From assembly GCA_016190665.1 (NCBI GenBank), contig JACPQD010000104.1:286502-350501 (forward strand): a DNA stretch of 64,000 nt, written 5' to 3'. Shown here piece by piece: positions 17,766 through 28,440 of this stretch (positions are counted from its first letter, which is position 1; each line of letters starts with the position of its first letter). The notes under the pieces are model-generated. The model had not been told where the DNA came from, made no database searches, and saw nothing but the letters and a program-made list of their open reading frames with translations. Position numbers and translations under genes: made by a program. This stretch comes from Chloroflexota bacterium (lineage in GTDB: Bacteria > Chloroflexota > Dehalococcoidia > JACPQD01).

Positions 17766-19481
17766 GTGAGCGAACCGGTCTACCAGGTAGTATGGCCGCT
17801 GGGACGAACTGTTTACGAGACTATACCTCCGGCTAATCGATCTTCTGATTTGGAGGGGAGGACAGTCTGCGAGTTGTGGGAGCGCCTCTTCAGAGGCGAC
17901 GAGATGTTCCCGATAATTCGGGAGTCGCTGTCAAAGAGATATCCCGGCATCAAGTTCGTTGACTACGATGTGTTTGGCGATACACATGGGACCAAGCAAA
18001 GAGAGCTTATTGCCGGCCTTCCTGATATGTTGCGCCAGAATGGCTGTGATGCCGTCATCTCTGGCGTGGGTGCTTGAGGAGGGTGCACTCCCGCCGTGGT
18101 GCGGGCTTCAGTGGCGGCCGAGAAAGCCGGCGTACGAGCCGTTTCAATTGTGGCTTCAGGATTCCTTCGCCAGGCGGAGGCCGTAGCCAGAGCGCTGGGA
18201 GCACAAAACCTCGCTGTGGCCGAATACCCAGGCGTTCCTATGACGGACAGTAAAGAGGAACTGCAGAGAAAAGTGGAAGAGGTTCTCGTAAAGAACGTTG
18301 TTGCTGGATTGACGACGCCGATTGCGGAGGCGGCCAAGCCTGCCGAACCAGGGCCGAGGGACATCGTATTCAGGGGTGCGCTCCGAGAAGTTCACGAGTT
18401 CTTCTATAGGAACCTGTGGACCGAAGGACTTCCTATAGTGCCGCCCACCACAGATATGGTTGACGAGTTCCTGGCATTCGCGGCCAGGCCCGCGGATGAG
18501 GTGATCGGCGTACTCCTTCCCGAGAATCGTGAGGCCACCGTGTGGAACGTCGCAGTTAACGGGGTCATGGCTGGCTGCCGACCCGAATACATGCCGGTGC
18601 TGATTGCGGTAGTTGAGGCGATAGCTGATCCGGAGTTCCGCATAGAAGATGCGGGAAGCACGCCTGGCTGGGAACCGCTGATTGTCCTGAACGGACCGAT
18701 AATCAAGGATCTGGACTTCAATTGCGGCTCAGGTGTGATGCGCGTCGGTAGGCAGGCAAACACCACTATCGGTCGTTTCCTCAGGTTGTACATGAGGAAT
18801 GTGGCTGGACTGCGCATACCGCCAGGGGCAACGGACAAGGGCACCATATCCTACACTTTTAATGTGGTGTTGGCAGAGAACGAGGATGCAGTTGCCGAGC
18901 TTGGCTGGCAACCTTTCAGCGTCGACAGAGGTTTTCAAGCTGGCGATAACATCGTTACTGTCCAGAGCATCATCAGCATCAGCCCACCGACGTACAGCGG
19001 CGGAGACACGCCACTTGACCACATGGAGACAATCGCGGAATTCATTGGCCGGCGCGCCATGGCCTACAAGACACCGTCCCACGCCCACTATGGCAAGGGC
19101 TATCCACTCCTGGTGATAAGTCCGGCGGTGGCGCGTATTATTGCCCGTGGCGGCTGGACCAAGGAGGACATGAGGCAATACTTGTACAAGAATGTCAAGG
19201 CCCAGGCAGGGATATTGGAGAAGCTCGCCTGGCAAACCGGACTTACCGATTTCAGCTTCTGCAAGGCAGTAGAGCAGGGGCTAGTATCTAAGGATTACTG
19301 CGAATCCCCCGACCCAAACCGTATGGTACCCGTATTTCTGAGGCCTGATTGGATAGGTATTGTGGTGAGTGGAGATCCAGAAAGGAACCAGAGCAGGGGA
19401 TACGTGCAAAACCAGAAGCAAGGGCCGCCGGTGAGCAAGAAGATAAGGGTGCCAGCGAATTGGGAGCAACTTGTTCGCTAG
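17766..19481 (+). CDS. UGSC-family selenoprotein, Sec104, with large C-terminal domain
   Basis: The gene reads through TGA at 18075-18077. Residues 1-103 end in ISGVGA, then Sec104-Gly-Gly-Cys107, then TPAVVRASVAAEKAG in the same frame. Both halves align with the other large family members and neither alone is a complete protein. Start GTG at 17766 has GGAGG six bases upstream. A hairpin follows the TGA (separate entry). Residues ~1-190 are the UGSC domain with a Sec-x-x-Cys redox pair. Residues ~200-571 are a second conserved domain (NLWTEGLPIVPPT, NVAVNGVMAGCRPEYMP, GRFLRLYMRNVAGLRIPPG) of unknown function. The family was predicted from metagenomes; its reaction is unknown as far as I know. 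A thiol/selenol redox role is inferred. Confidence 0.9.
18078..18105 (+). promoter_or_regulatory. Candidate bacterial SECIS element
   Basis: After the TGA, CCCGC (18090-18094) and GCGGG (18101-18105) pair perfectly around the six-base loop CGTGGT. The stem starts 13 bases after TGA, the distance expected for a SelB-bound SECIS, and the same geometry recurs in all six family genes. Confidence 0.75.
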
Positions 19482-19639
19482 CTCCGCTGAGGCAAGCCAC
19501 TCGCTTTCTTTCGCCTAATATATAGGGGAGATCACAGAAGTAGTGCAGCGAGCGGAAAAGACAGCTACGGGTTCGTACGTGATCCAGGTAGCCTGTTAGC
19601 TCTTTTTCAACAATATTCTTTTCACAGGGAGGACCACCA

Positions 19640-21355
19640 GTGGGAGAACCCACATACGAGGTAGTATGGCCACTCGGCAAGTCAATCGGCGAGGCGGTAC
19701 CGCTTGCCCGTCGGGCTCCAGACTTACGAGGGAAAACGGTATGCCAGGTGTGGGACTGGCTTTTCAGGGGTGACGAGGTGTTCCCTTTGATTAGGGAGCT
19801 ACTCTTGGAGCGATTCCCTGATGTGAAGTTCGTTGACTACGACGTATTTGGCAATACAGTAGGACCGAAGCAACGAGAGGTAGTCGCCGCTCTTCCTGAC
19901 CTGCTCAAGAAACATAGGTGCGACGCAGTCATCTCTGGTATAGGTAACTGAGGAAGTTGCACGCCTGCCGTCGTGCGGGCAAGCGCAGCGGCTGAAAAAG
20001 CCGGGGTTCGTAGTGTTTCTATCGTAGCCTCAGGCTTTGTTCAACAGGCCCATGCCATAGCGGAAGCTCTTGGGGCACGAAACCTTCCGGTTGCAGAATA
20101 CCCGGGTGTGTTCATGTTAGACACCAAGGAGGGCTTGCGAAAGAAGGTCGAGAGCGTTCTTATCAATAACATAATTAAAGGATTGACTACACCAGTCGAG
20201 GATACGGTAAAGTTGGTCGAACCGGGGCACAGGGATATCGTGTTCAGAGGGACGTTCGAGGAAGTTGATGAATTCTTCTACAGCAACTTATGGACCGATG
20301 GACTGCCCATAGTACCTCCAACTCTGGATAAGGTTGAGAGATTCCTGAGGTTCACGGATCGGTCTCACGATGAGGTAGTTGACATACTCCTTCCCGAGAA
20401 TCGTGAGGCCACTGTCTGGAATGTCGCCGTCAATGGGGTGATGGCCGGATGTCGGCCTGAATACATGCCTATCCTGCTTGCGGTAGTGGATGCAATAGCC
20501 GACCCCGAGTTTCGCATTGAAGATGCCGGGAGCACGCCTGGTTGGGAACCGCTCATCATCCTGAACGGACCAATAATCAAAGAACTGGATTTCAATTGCG
20601 GGTCAGGAGTGATGCGCGTGGGCAGACGGGCCAACACGAGCATTGGCCGTTTCTTAAGGTTATACATGAGAAATGTGCCGGGACTGCGGATACCGCCCGG
20701 GGGAACGGACAAAGGCACCTTTGGTTACACCTTTAATGTTGTCCTCGCCGAGAACGAAGACGCGGTCGCTGAGATTGGCTGGGAGCCTTTCAGTGTTGAC
20801 CAGGGTTTTAGACCTGGAGACAATGTAGTTACAGTCCAAAGTGTCCTAAGCATGAGTCCACCCACTAATAGTGCGGGACACACCGCGCTTGAACATTTGG
20901 AAACGATTGCTGAGGCAATCTGCCGCCGATCGATGGCATATCGCACCGGTACCGCAGCCTGCCACGGGATGTTTTATCCGCTTTTGGCGATGAGCCCGAG
21001 CGTGGCGAGTGTGATGGCGAAAGATGGATGGAAAAAGGATGATATCCGGCGCTATCTTCACGATAATGTCAAGGAGCGTGCAGGGTTTTTGGAGAGACTC
21101 GCTTGGGAAAGCGGCGTCACGAGTTTCAGCTTTTGTAAAGCGGTAGAGCAGGGTTTAGTATCAAAAGTGTATTGCGAATCAACGGACCCAAATAGAATGG
21201 TCCCCGTTTTCTTGAGGCCGGAATGGCTAGGCATTGTGGTGAGCGGCGATCCAGGCAGAAACCAGAGCAAAGGATACGTGCAAAACCATAAACAGGGACC
21301 GCCGATAAGCAAGAAGATAGCCTTGCCAGCCAAGTGGAAACAACTCCTTCAGTGA
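19640..21355 (+). CDS. UGSC-family selenoprotein, Sec104, with large C-terminal domain
   Basis: This paralog of the gene at 17766 has the same length (571 residues). The in-frame TGA at 19949-19951 codes for residue 104 in ISGIGN-Sec-Gly-Ser-Cys-TPAVV, the exact UGSC signature. The final stop is also TGA, so the gene uses TGA both ways and needs a local signal to tell them apart. Start GTG at 19640 follows GGGAGGA. The two copies differ mostly in the first 40 residues and in the linker near 190. The domain after the linker keeps NVAVNGVMAGCRPEYMPIL, FNCGSGVMRVGRRANTSIGRFL and ENEDAVAEIGW. The binding-protein gene at 21438 begins 82 bases downstream. Confidence 0.9.
19952..19980 (+). promoter_or_regulatory. 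Candidate bacterial SECIS element
   Basis: GCCTGC (19963-19968) pairs with GCGGGC (19975-19980) with one G-U pair, around loop CGTCGT. Compared with the copy at 18078, one stem base has changed to give G-U in place of G-C and one pair is added, so pairing is kept. Confidence 0.75.
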
Positions 21356-21437
21356 TACTAATAAGATTTCAGTTTATAGAGCAACATGTTTTCTCCATGG
21401 CTGTTTTGGCATCGTCTCACGATGGAGGTGGGATACA

Positions 21438-23105
21438 ATGCTGACAAGGAAGCTATTCACAGTGGCAAGTTGTATGGTCGTTCTGGGGTTGCTCGTGGCA
21501 AGCTGCGCTTCCGAGCCGTCGGCGCCCCCTCCTGCTCGGACGGCCGTGACAAAACCAGCCAGTGAGGCCTCGGCTCCAACGCCCACATTTGCCCCTGCGG
21601 CCGCAAAACCGCGGTACGGCGGTATATTGAAGAGAGCTCTAAGTCGAGATGTTACCGATTTTGACCTGCAACGAGCGTCGGCAGCCGATGCTTCGGCAAC
21701 CTTCTTCAACGTCTACGAGGGCCTGGTGCGGCTTGACCCGATCGAGCATGAAAAGATAAGGCCTGAGCTCGCCGAGAAATGGGAGGGAACCGCGGACGGC
21801 AAGGCCTATACCTTCACATTCCAGAATGGTATCAAGTGGCACGACGGCAAGCGCTTCAGCATGGATGACGTGAAGTACAGCTTGGAAAGGATGCAAAACC
21901 CCAAGGCATTCAAAACAATTTCGCCGCGCGGTGAAGCCATGTTGGCGGCAATGGATAGGGCAGAGATAGTGGACGAGACTCACGTCAAGATTACTTTGAA
22001 GTTTCCCAGCGCCTCTTTTCTGCCAAATATCGCGACGGGATGGGTCGCCATAGCACCAAAAAGCATTCTCGAGGCCAAAGGCGACATGAGACGGGATGCG
22101 GTTGGCACCGGTCCCTTCAAACTGAAGGAGCATAGCCCAAACATCAGCCTGGAGTTAGAGAAGAACTCGGTCTACCATATCAGCGGTTCGCCCTATCTTG
22201 ACGGCATCAAATTCTACGTCATAAAGGATGCCGCCACCCGGTTTGCTGCCTTCAGGACCGGACAGGTAAAGATGACCTTCTGGTCGGCAGGAGGGCTGTC
22301 GCCTACTGAGGCAGAGTTCGTCAAGCGCGAAATGCCAGACATTGCGGCGGTCTACGAACACGACGGCCTGTCCCGTGCCTTGATCTTCTTTAACCTGCAG
22401 CGGAAGCCATGGAATGACATAAGAGTAAGGAGAGCTGTGGACCTGGTTTTCGATCGGCAAGCCGCTCTCAGAGTCATGGGGACGGGTTATATTGGCTCCA
22501 TGTACATGGCTCGATGGGGCATGGCACTGGACGAGGTGGCCAAGCTTCCTGGCAATCGGCAGCCTAAGGACGCCGATTTCGCCGAGGCGCAGAAACTCAT
22601 GGCGGAGGCCGGATATGCTCAGGGCTTCAAGACGACGCTCCTTAGCTGGGCGGGAGGAGCCTTCGAGATGCAAGCAGTGATTGTCAAGGACCAACTGGCA
22701 AAGCTCGGCATCGACGCCGAACTCGGTCTAGTAGAGTCGGCCACGGCGGACGACCGCATGAGGCGTAAGGCTTTCGACCTGTTCTCTCATAGCTGGCAAA
22801 CTAACACCGACGATCCCGATGAGACACTTTTTAACAACTACCGGACGGGAGGCGCCGCCAATTATGGAGGTTTCAGCGAGAAGGACATAGACGAACTCAT
22901 CGACAAGCAGGCGCGGACCTTGGATGGAGCGGCCCGCAAGACAATCCTTGCAGACATTGAGAAGAGATCCAGAGAGTTAATTCCGGTAGTTGACGTGTTC
23001 CGGAAGATCATGATGGTCGGTGCCTGGAGGGAAGTAAACAATTTCAGCCCGGGCCCCGGTGTCCACCCTTGGGGTAAGCTTGACCAGGTCTGGCTGGCCA
23101 AGTAG
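21438..23105 (+). CDS. Substrate-binding lipoprotein, family 5, next to UGSC selenoproteins
   Basis: The protein has 555 residues. Signal LLVASC gives lipidated Cys23, and GGAGGTGGG precedes the ATG. FDLQRASAADASATFFNVYEGLVR and MQNPKAFKTISPRGEAML show that it is the nearest paralog of the protein at 15997, so the block from 15997 to 23105 may derive from one duplication of a lipoprotein-selenoprotein unit with the second pair in inverted order. The C-terminus GPGVHPWGKLDQVWLAK is shared with that paralog and differs from the others. No -35/-10 pair is obvious in the 82 bases before it, so it may be transcribed with the selenoprotein. Confidence 0.9.
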   Translation: MLTRKLFTVASCMVVLGLLVASCASEPSAPPPARTAVTKPASEASAPTPTFAPAAAKPRYGGILKRALSRDVTDFDLQRASAADASATFFNVYEGLVRLDPIEHEKIRPELAEKWEGTADGKAYTFTFQNGIKWHDGKRFSMDDVKYSLERMQNPKAFKTISPRGEAMLAAMDRAEIVDETHVKITLKFPSASFLPNIATGWVAIAPKSILEAKGDMRRDAVGTGPFKLKEHSPNISLELEKNSVYHISGSPYLDGIKFYVIKDAATRFAAFRTGQVKMTFWSAGGLSPTEAEFVKREMPDIAAVYEHDGLSRALIFFNLQRKPWNDIRVRRAVDLVFDRQAALRVMGTGYIGSMYMARWGMALDEVAKLPGNRQPKDADFAEAQKLMAEAGYAQGFKTTLLSWAGGAFEMQAVIVKDQLAKLGIDAELGLVESATADDRMRRKAFDLFSHSWQTNTDDPDETLFNNYRTGGAANYGGFSEKDIDELIDKQARTLDGAARKTILADIEKRSRELIPVVDVFRKIMMVGAWREVNNFSPGPGVHPWGKLDQVWLAK

Positions 23106-23447
23106 CACCTCATGATTGATCACTCACGCTAACGGGAACTGATATTTAAGATCGATGAGCATCAGATGTTCTCAGTCCGGAAAAAAGGCGGGCGAACATC
23201 GAAACTTAAGAAGTCATTTGGTGTCCTTGACGTCGAACTGCTACTAATAAGCAACAGGTAAGGTCGCACGTTGTGCTCCCAGCGAGAACTGGTTGAATTG
23301 CCAAGACTGGCCGAAACTCCGAGAGTGAGAAAGATGCGTCGCTACCGAATCGTCACTAATGGGACATGGTATGAGCCCCGGTGCCAGGTGTTGCAGGCTG
23401 GGAAGTATTCATCTGACTTCGATGCCCAACGGGTAACCTGGCAACTG
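23106..23447. other. Stretch without a recognisable gene between convergent operons
   Basis: The plus-strand lipoprotein ends at 23105 and the minus-strand MmgE/PrpD gene ends at 23448. The short frames in between have no family features and no ribosome site. I see no clear terminator stem with a T-run. Confidence 0.5.
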
Positions 23448-24800
23448 CTATCCTCCGATTATAACAGCCATCAGCTCACTGATATCTTCAAGCTGGTCTA
23501 GCTTCAGGATCAGCTTGGCTGATCTCGCGATGTCGGGTCCCGAGAGGACGCGGCTCGCGCAGTCGGTGTATTTGTCCATCAGCTCCTGGCGGCTTAGCGG
23601 CAAATCGGGCGAGCCTCTGAGCTTGTCGACGACGTGGCGAAGCACCTGGCCGTTCTTCAGATGCACTGCCACCGGATGTCGGCGTCCCTTGGAAGACGTA
23701 TCCCAGTCCTGGTGAATCTTGACCCTTACCTTTCTTTCCGCCTCCTTCATCGCCGGGCTGGCCGCCTTCTCATCCGTATAGGTGCCGAGGTCTATCTTGC
23801 CGTCGAGGAGCGCCGCGGCCATGTTGTACTGAAGACTGAAGCGTCCCTCATTCCCGGTCTTGGGCTCGGCGAAGATCAGGCTGTCGCCCACGCGGCCGTC
23901 CACATCCACCACCACGCTTTCGACGTCCGCGTAGGATATCCCGTGCATCTCGATGAGACGAAAGATGGCGTCGATGGCGCGCTGGTTGTTGCCGCAACAG
24001 GGGTACTTCTTGATGCTGGGGGGGGCGTACTCCATGCGGAAGGGCTTGCCTAGATCCTCCGTCATTTTCCGCAGGTCATACTTGCCGGGCCCGATAAAGG
24101 CGTGGGAGAAGCCGCGGGCGTTCTCGATCGTGTCTGAGCGCCCGGTGAAGCCATCGCCGGCCAGCATGGCGGCTACTACGCCTGCCCGGGCCGCATGTCC
24201 CGCATGAAGTGGCTTGGTCATCGTCCCCGAGGCGGACCGCACGCCCCCGGTCTGCGACGCCGCTATGCCGAAGGCGTTCATGGTCTGCTCCACGTCCAGC
24301 TTGAGAAGCTTGGCGGCCGCCGCCGTCGCCCCCATAGCCCCGAAAATGGCGGTGGGGTGCCAGCCTTCGTCATACAGCTCTTTAGAAGCCCCGGCGATCT
24401 TCCCGTAGACTTCGAAGGCGACGGCATGGGCCTCCATTATCTCTCTCCCGCTGCGTCTTAGCTTTTCGCCCAGGGCGAGGAGCACGGGCGCTATGGGCGC
24501 ACTGGGGTGGCCATTGTAGTTCATGTCGTCGTAGTCCATAGAGTGGCAGAGGGTGCCATTGGCTAGAGCTGCGCTGGGGGCCGAAGTCCGGAAGCCAGCG
24601 CCTATCACAGCGCACTCCGCTACGCCTCCGCTCTCCCTCGTGAACCTGATAATCTTTCTTCCCGTGGGACAGACGGAGCCCGCCAGGGCGCAGCCGATGG
24701 CGTCGAGAAAAAGCTCCTTTGAGTATGAAACTAGCTGGCGTGGCAGCTCTTCGAAGGTTGTCTCGACTATGAACCGGGCAAAGGTTTCAGTAGTACCCAT
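23448..24800 (-). CDS. MmgE/PrpD family protein (2-methylcitrate-dehydratase-like)
   Basis: The protein has about 450 residues, the usual size. The N-terminal half has the all-helical features of the family: SKELFLDAIGCALAGS near residue 30, NGTLCHSMDYDDMNYNGHPSAPIAPVLLALGE (positions ~80-115), and GWHPTAIFGAMGATAAAAKLL. The C-terminal lid has MEYAPPSIKKYPCCGNNQRAID. Known members dehydrate 2-methylcitrate or decarboxylate cis-aconitate; many others have unknown substrates. I chose the ATG at 24800, although a TTG two codons upstream is possible. It is the last gene of a probable minus-strand operon that starts at the promoter near 30244. A role in breaking down the imported acid is inferred. 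Confidence 0.85.
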   Translation of the reverse strand: MGTTETFARFIVETTFEELPRQLVSYSKELFLDAIGCALAGSVCPTGRKIIRFTRESGGVAECAVIGAGFRTSAPSAALANGTLCHSMDYDDMNYNGHPSAPIAPVLLALGEKLRRSGREIMEAHAVAFEVYGKIAGASKELYDEGWHPTAIFGAMGATAAAAKLLKLDVEQTMNAFGIAASQTGGVRSASGTMTKPLHAGHAARAGVVAAMLAGDGFTGRSDTIENARGFSHAFIGPGKYDLRKMTEDLGKPFRMEYAPPSIKKYPCCGNNQRAIDAIFRLIEMHGISYADVESVVVDVDGRVGDSLIFAEPKTGNEGRFSLQYNMAAALLDGKIDLGTYTDEKAASPAMKEAERKVRVKIHQDWDTSSKGRRHPVAVHLKNGQVLRHVVDKLRGSPDLPLSRQELMDKYTDCASRVLSGPDIARSAKLILKLDQLEDISELMAVIIGG

Positions 24801-24966
24801 TCTCAATCATCCTCTGAGTTTGTGAACTATTGTCGTTCAAGACACGGCTGGCGCAGAGGCTGGAATCCAGTCGATCTGTCAGTATGCAAACGTCAGTGTT
24901 CGCTTGGAACGCGTGAATGATGCCCTATGCTCAGTGAAACCGCCCAGAATTTCTGGCCATGAGTCG

Positions 24967-26634
24967 CTATTTCGCCAGCCAGACATCTTGATACTGCTGG
25001 AAGTTGTAGTTCCCATACAACTTTCCGCGGTTCTTTACCTCAGGCCAATGGGCCAGGATAGCGTTCTCCCAGTAGATGATGGGCCGCGCCGCCGACTCGA
25101 TGAGCAGCAGGTCGAGTTCACGGACTACTTTCTTGCGCTCGTTGGGATCCAACGCCCGTGACTGCTTATCGAAGAGGTCCCAAACCTTGTCATCGCTGTA
25201 CCGCTGCCAGTTGTTGCCCCAGTCGTCCCGCAAGGGCTTGGCCCAGTAGCGTGCCACGTTCTCCGGATCGCCGAAGTTGAGGCTGCTGGTCCCGGGATGG
25301 TTGTTGAAGGCGCCCTCGTTGAGCAGCTTGGTGCGTACCGCCGACTCCTTGATGTCCAGTTCCAGCTTGATGCCCACCTTGGCCAACTGGTCGACGAGGA
25401 AGATGCCCACGTTCTCGTACTTCCTGCCGGACCTGACAAGCGACTTTTGAGTGAAGCCCTCAGGATAGCCTGCTTCAGCCAGGAGCCGCTTCGCTTCGGC
25501 GATATCGGCGTCTTTGGGCTGCCGAAAGCCAGGCATCTTCAGGAGTTCTTCCTGCGGTACGCCCCACTTTCCCGGCATGTAGCTGCCCACGTAGCCGTAG
25601 TCCTCCGCCAGGACTTTGACTGCTGTCTGGCGGTCGATGGTCAGGTGTACCGCCTTGCGCACCCGGGCATCCGTCCACGGTTTCTCCTGGGTATTCATGA
25701 TGAAATTACCGTGGCTGAAGCCAGGGTAAGACACTATGACCATCTGCGGCGACGTATTCCTCAACAGGTCAGCCTCGGATGGCCTCAAGCCCGACGTTCC
25801 GGGGCCGGTAAGCTTCACCTGGCCCGTTCGGAGAGCCGCGAAACGAGTGGCGGCGTCCTTTACCACGTAGAAGACGACGCCATCCAGATAAGGACGACCC
25901 TTTATGAAATAGTCCGGGTTCTTGACATGTTCCACAGTCGAGCCCATGGCTTGCCGCTTGAACTTGAAGGGGCCAGTCCCCATGACGTCCTTCTTCATGT
26001 CCCCCTTCTTCTCAACGAAGGCCTTGGAATAGACCACCATCAGCCCTGAGGAGATCACATCCAGGAAAGCCCCCGTGGGGTACTTCACGATAAGGTTAGC
26101 TGTGAGCTTGTCCGGAGTCTCCACTCTCGACAAGGCGGCCAGGTCGGAGCGACGAGGCGCCAGAACGCCTCTGGGCGGGTTGATCTGCCTCTCGAAGCTG
26201 AATTTTATGTCCTCAGAAGTCAGGGGAGCGCCGTCGTGGAATTTCACGTTCTCATGCAGACCGAAGCTGTAGGTGAGGCCATCTTTGCTGATCTCCCAGC
26301 TTTTGGCCAGGTCCGGGATGATCTCTTCGGGATTGCCTGGATCGTACTTGGTGATGCCGTTGTAGGCGGACTGATATACGTTCTGCGTCAAGAACGAGAC
26401 CTCCTGGAGTATGTCCATCGTCAGCGGGTCGTCCGCAGTGGAGACCGTGAGTACGCCCCCGTACCGGGGCTGGTCTCCCTGCCTGGGGGTTGGCGTCGGC
26501 GCGGCCCGGGCCGGAGCCGGGGGTTCTTGGGCGGCCGGCTTGGTGGGCTGCGGAAGCGGCGTTGCCGCCGGGGAGCAGCCAGCGAATACCAGCCCCAGCG
26601 TTATAAGGGACCCCAAAATGACGTTGTCACGCAT
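24967..26634 (-). CDS. Substrate-binding lipoprotein, family 5
   Basis: The protein has 555 residues with signal LVFAGC (Cys20) and GGAGGTGA before the ATG. Landmarks are GGVLTVSTADDPLTMDILQE, LHENVKFHDGAPLTSEDIKFSFERQINPPRGVLAPRR cut into the usual hinge, GTGPFKFKRQAMG and FRQPKDADIAEAKRLL. The gene starts 77 bases after the UGSC selenoprotein at 26712 and precedes MmgE/PrpD, all on the minus strand, so one operon is likely. It resembles the protein at 28441 more than the plus-strand ones (PPRGVLAPRR versus PPRGVLSPRK, similar order of charged residues), so this operon too contains a local pair. Confidence 0.9.
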   Translation of the reverse strand: MRDNVILGSLITLGLVFAGCSPAATPLPQPTKPAAQEPPAPARAAPTPTPRQGDQPRYGGVLTVSTADDPLTMDILQEVSFLTQNVYQSAYNGITKYDPGNPEEIIPDLAKSWEISKDGLTYSFGLHENVKFHDGAPLTSEDIKFSFERQINPPRGVLAPRRSDLAALSRVETPDKLTANLIVKYPTGAFLDVISSGLMVVYSKAFVEKKGDMKKDVMGTGPFKFKRQAMGSTVEHVKNPDYFIKGRPYLDGVVFYVVKDAATRFAALRTGQVKLTGPGTSGLRPSEADLLRNTSPQMVIVSYPGFSHGNFIMNTQEKPWTDARVRKAVHLTIDRQTAVKVLAEDYGYVGSYMPGKWGVPQEELLKMPGFRQPKDADIAEAKRLLAEAGYPEGFTQKSLVRSGRKYENVGIFLVDQLAKVGIKLELDIKESAVRTKLLNEGAFNNHPGTSSLNFGDPENVARYWAKPLRDDWGNNWQRYSDDKVWDLFDKQSRALDPNERKKVVRELDLLLIESAARPIIYWENAILAHWPEVKNRGKLYGNYNFQQYQDVWLAK

Positions 26635-26711
26635 TTTCGTTCACCTCCGCGGACAAGCATGCCTTACGGTAAGGGTCTTCCAGAACTCTCGATCCTGAAC
26701 ACTGGAAAGCG

Positions 26712-28412
26712 TCACCTCCTGAACTCGTCGACGGACCTTGCCGGCGTTCCGTCCTTCAATCTGATCGCCTTGGTCACCGGCAGGGTGGCCCGGCCGAAGG
26801 TGGGCATGTAGGTGGCGTGGCCGGCCACCCCCCCGCCGGCGACGATGACCATGATGTCCTCCCAGCGGTCCACGATGGGTAGCTGGGCGCCCATGACGTC
26901 GTAGGCCAGGTGCGGCCTCTTCAGCTTATAGACGGGCACGCACTCCGGAGGCACCAGAGAGGCCGGGATACGGGCGTGATTAAAGATGAACTGTTTGACG
27001 GCTTCCTTGGTCCAACTGGCTTCAGAGAGGATACGGGCCTGCAGGGGGCCCATGAGCAAGAGGGCGGCGCCGGCGTAGGACATGTTGTTGGTGCCAAAAG
27101 CAGCCATGCCGTTGGCTATGGTGGTGAGCACACTGGCCGGCGTACCCACCCAGGGATGAATGTTATGGGTCGCCTGGACGCCGGCGACAGTTACCGTGCT
27201 CGTCTCTCTATCAAATCCCCGATCGACGTGCAACGGCGCCCATGGGCTATTGTCCTCGTTTTCAGCGATGCAGAAGGAGTACTTGCCTGGTTGTCCCTGG
27301 CTTGCCTTATCAGTGACGCCAGGAATCCCACCGCCGATATTCATGCAGACCAGTCTCACCGCGCGGCCGATGGTGGCGTTGGCTTGCCAACCCTGCCCAA
27401 GCACGTTATAGCCGGAGTTGAGCTTGAGCTCCCTCGAAATAGGGCCGTTGAAGATCGCCAGGGGCGCCACCGGATTGGTGGTTTGCTGGCAGGCGAAGAG
27501 GTTGAATTCCGGGTCAGAGATCGCCTCAACGGCAGCGATGACCGCCGGAAGGTACTCGGGGAGGCAGCCCGCCATTATGGCATTGATGGCTATCTTCTCC
27601 ACGGTGGCCTTGCCCCAGCGCGGGGCGACTTTACCCACCACGTCTTGCGGCGCCCGGTCCGTGCAGGCCAGCATTGCTTCCAGCTCGGCCTCCGTGGGAG
27701 GCACTATGGGGAGGCCATCAGTCCAGCCGCGCTCATAGAAGAGGGCGTTGGCTTCCCGGAGGGAGGCCGGAGCGGCCAGCGGTTGAAGGTCGAAGGAGGT
27801 CTTGGGTTTGGAAAGCGTCCTCTCCTGCTGCTCCAGTGAATGCTGACCCTGCTGCTCCCTGGAGAGCTTGTCAGGGGCGGTGGTGAGGGCATAGACCAGT
27901 TGATCCATTACCCGATCGGCTTCGCCCTCCACCTCTTGGTTATTCTGCGCATATCGGGTCAGACGATAATCGAGGGAGACCAATGGCAAGCCTGGGACGC
28001 CCAGGGCTTTGGCCTCAGCGCGCGCCAGCACATCAAACCCCTGTGTGGAGCAGGCGGTGACCGTGGCTACGCCCCTCTTTTCCAGCTCAACAGAGTCGTG
28101 GATACTCCACGTTGTGCAGCCGCCTCAGAGGGCGATGCCGTCTACCACCGCGTCACATTTCTCGATAATCTCCTCCATGTGGGCGCAAGGCGCGCTGGCA
28201 TAGGACTTTCGCCACGTCTGCGTCTTGATCCCAGGATACCTTTCTTTGAGGCGCTGCTCCACCCTCGCCAGGAAGGCGCCCACGAAGGGCTGCCCGTTAT
28301 CCAGGAGGCCAACGCAACTGTCGTTGAGGTCCTGGGGACGGGCGGCGAGGCCGGCATCGTAAAGGTCCACCTCGGCGACAGGGTTCAATAGCACACTTTC
28401 TTTGCTGACCAT
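26712..28412 (-). CDS. UGSC-family selenoprotein, Sec96, divergent large member
   Basis: The frame is open across TGA at 28127-28125, giving VVDGIAL-Sec-Gly-Gly-Cys-TTWSIHDSVELEKRG. The product is 566 residues from the second of two adjacent ATGs, five bases after AGGAGG. Its N-terminal domain is clearly different from the other large members (no VVWPLG start; PYGI.. region replaced by RVEQRLKERYPGIKTQTW), and the C-terminal domain keeps FYERGWTDGLPIVPPT, INAIMAGCLPEYLPAVIAAVEAI and a G.NATIGRAVRL segment. The linker holds a Gln/Glu-rich stretch. It sits between binding-protein genes 28 bases upstream and 77 bases downstream. As for the others, Sec-x-x-Cys redox chemistry is inferred and the reaction is unknown. 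Confidence 0.88.
28097..28124 (-). promoter_or_regulatory. Candidate bacterial SECIS element
   Basis: On the minus strand CGTGG (28111-28107) pairs perfectly with CCACG (28101-28097) around loop AGTAT. The stem sequence is unlike the other copies, yet it closes at the same distance (28 bases) after TGA. Confidence 0.75.
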
Positions 28413-28440
28413 CATTACCTCCTAAACGATTGCTTCGTCC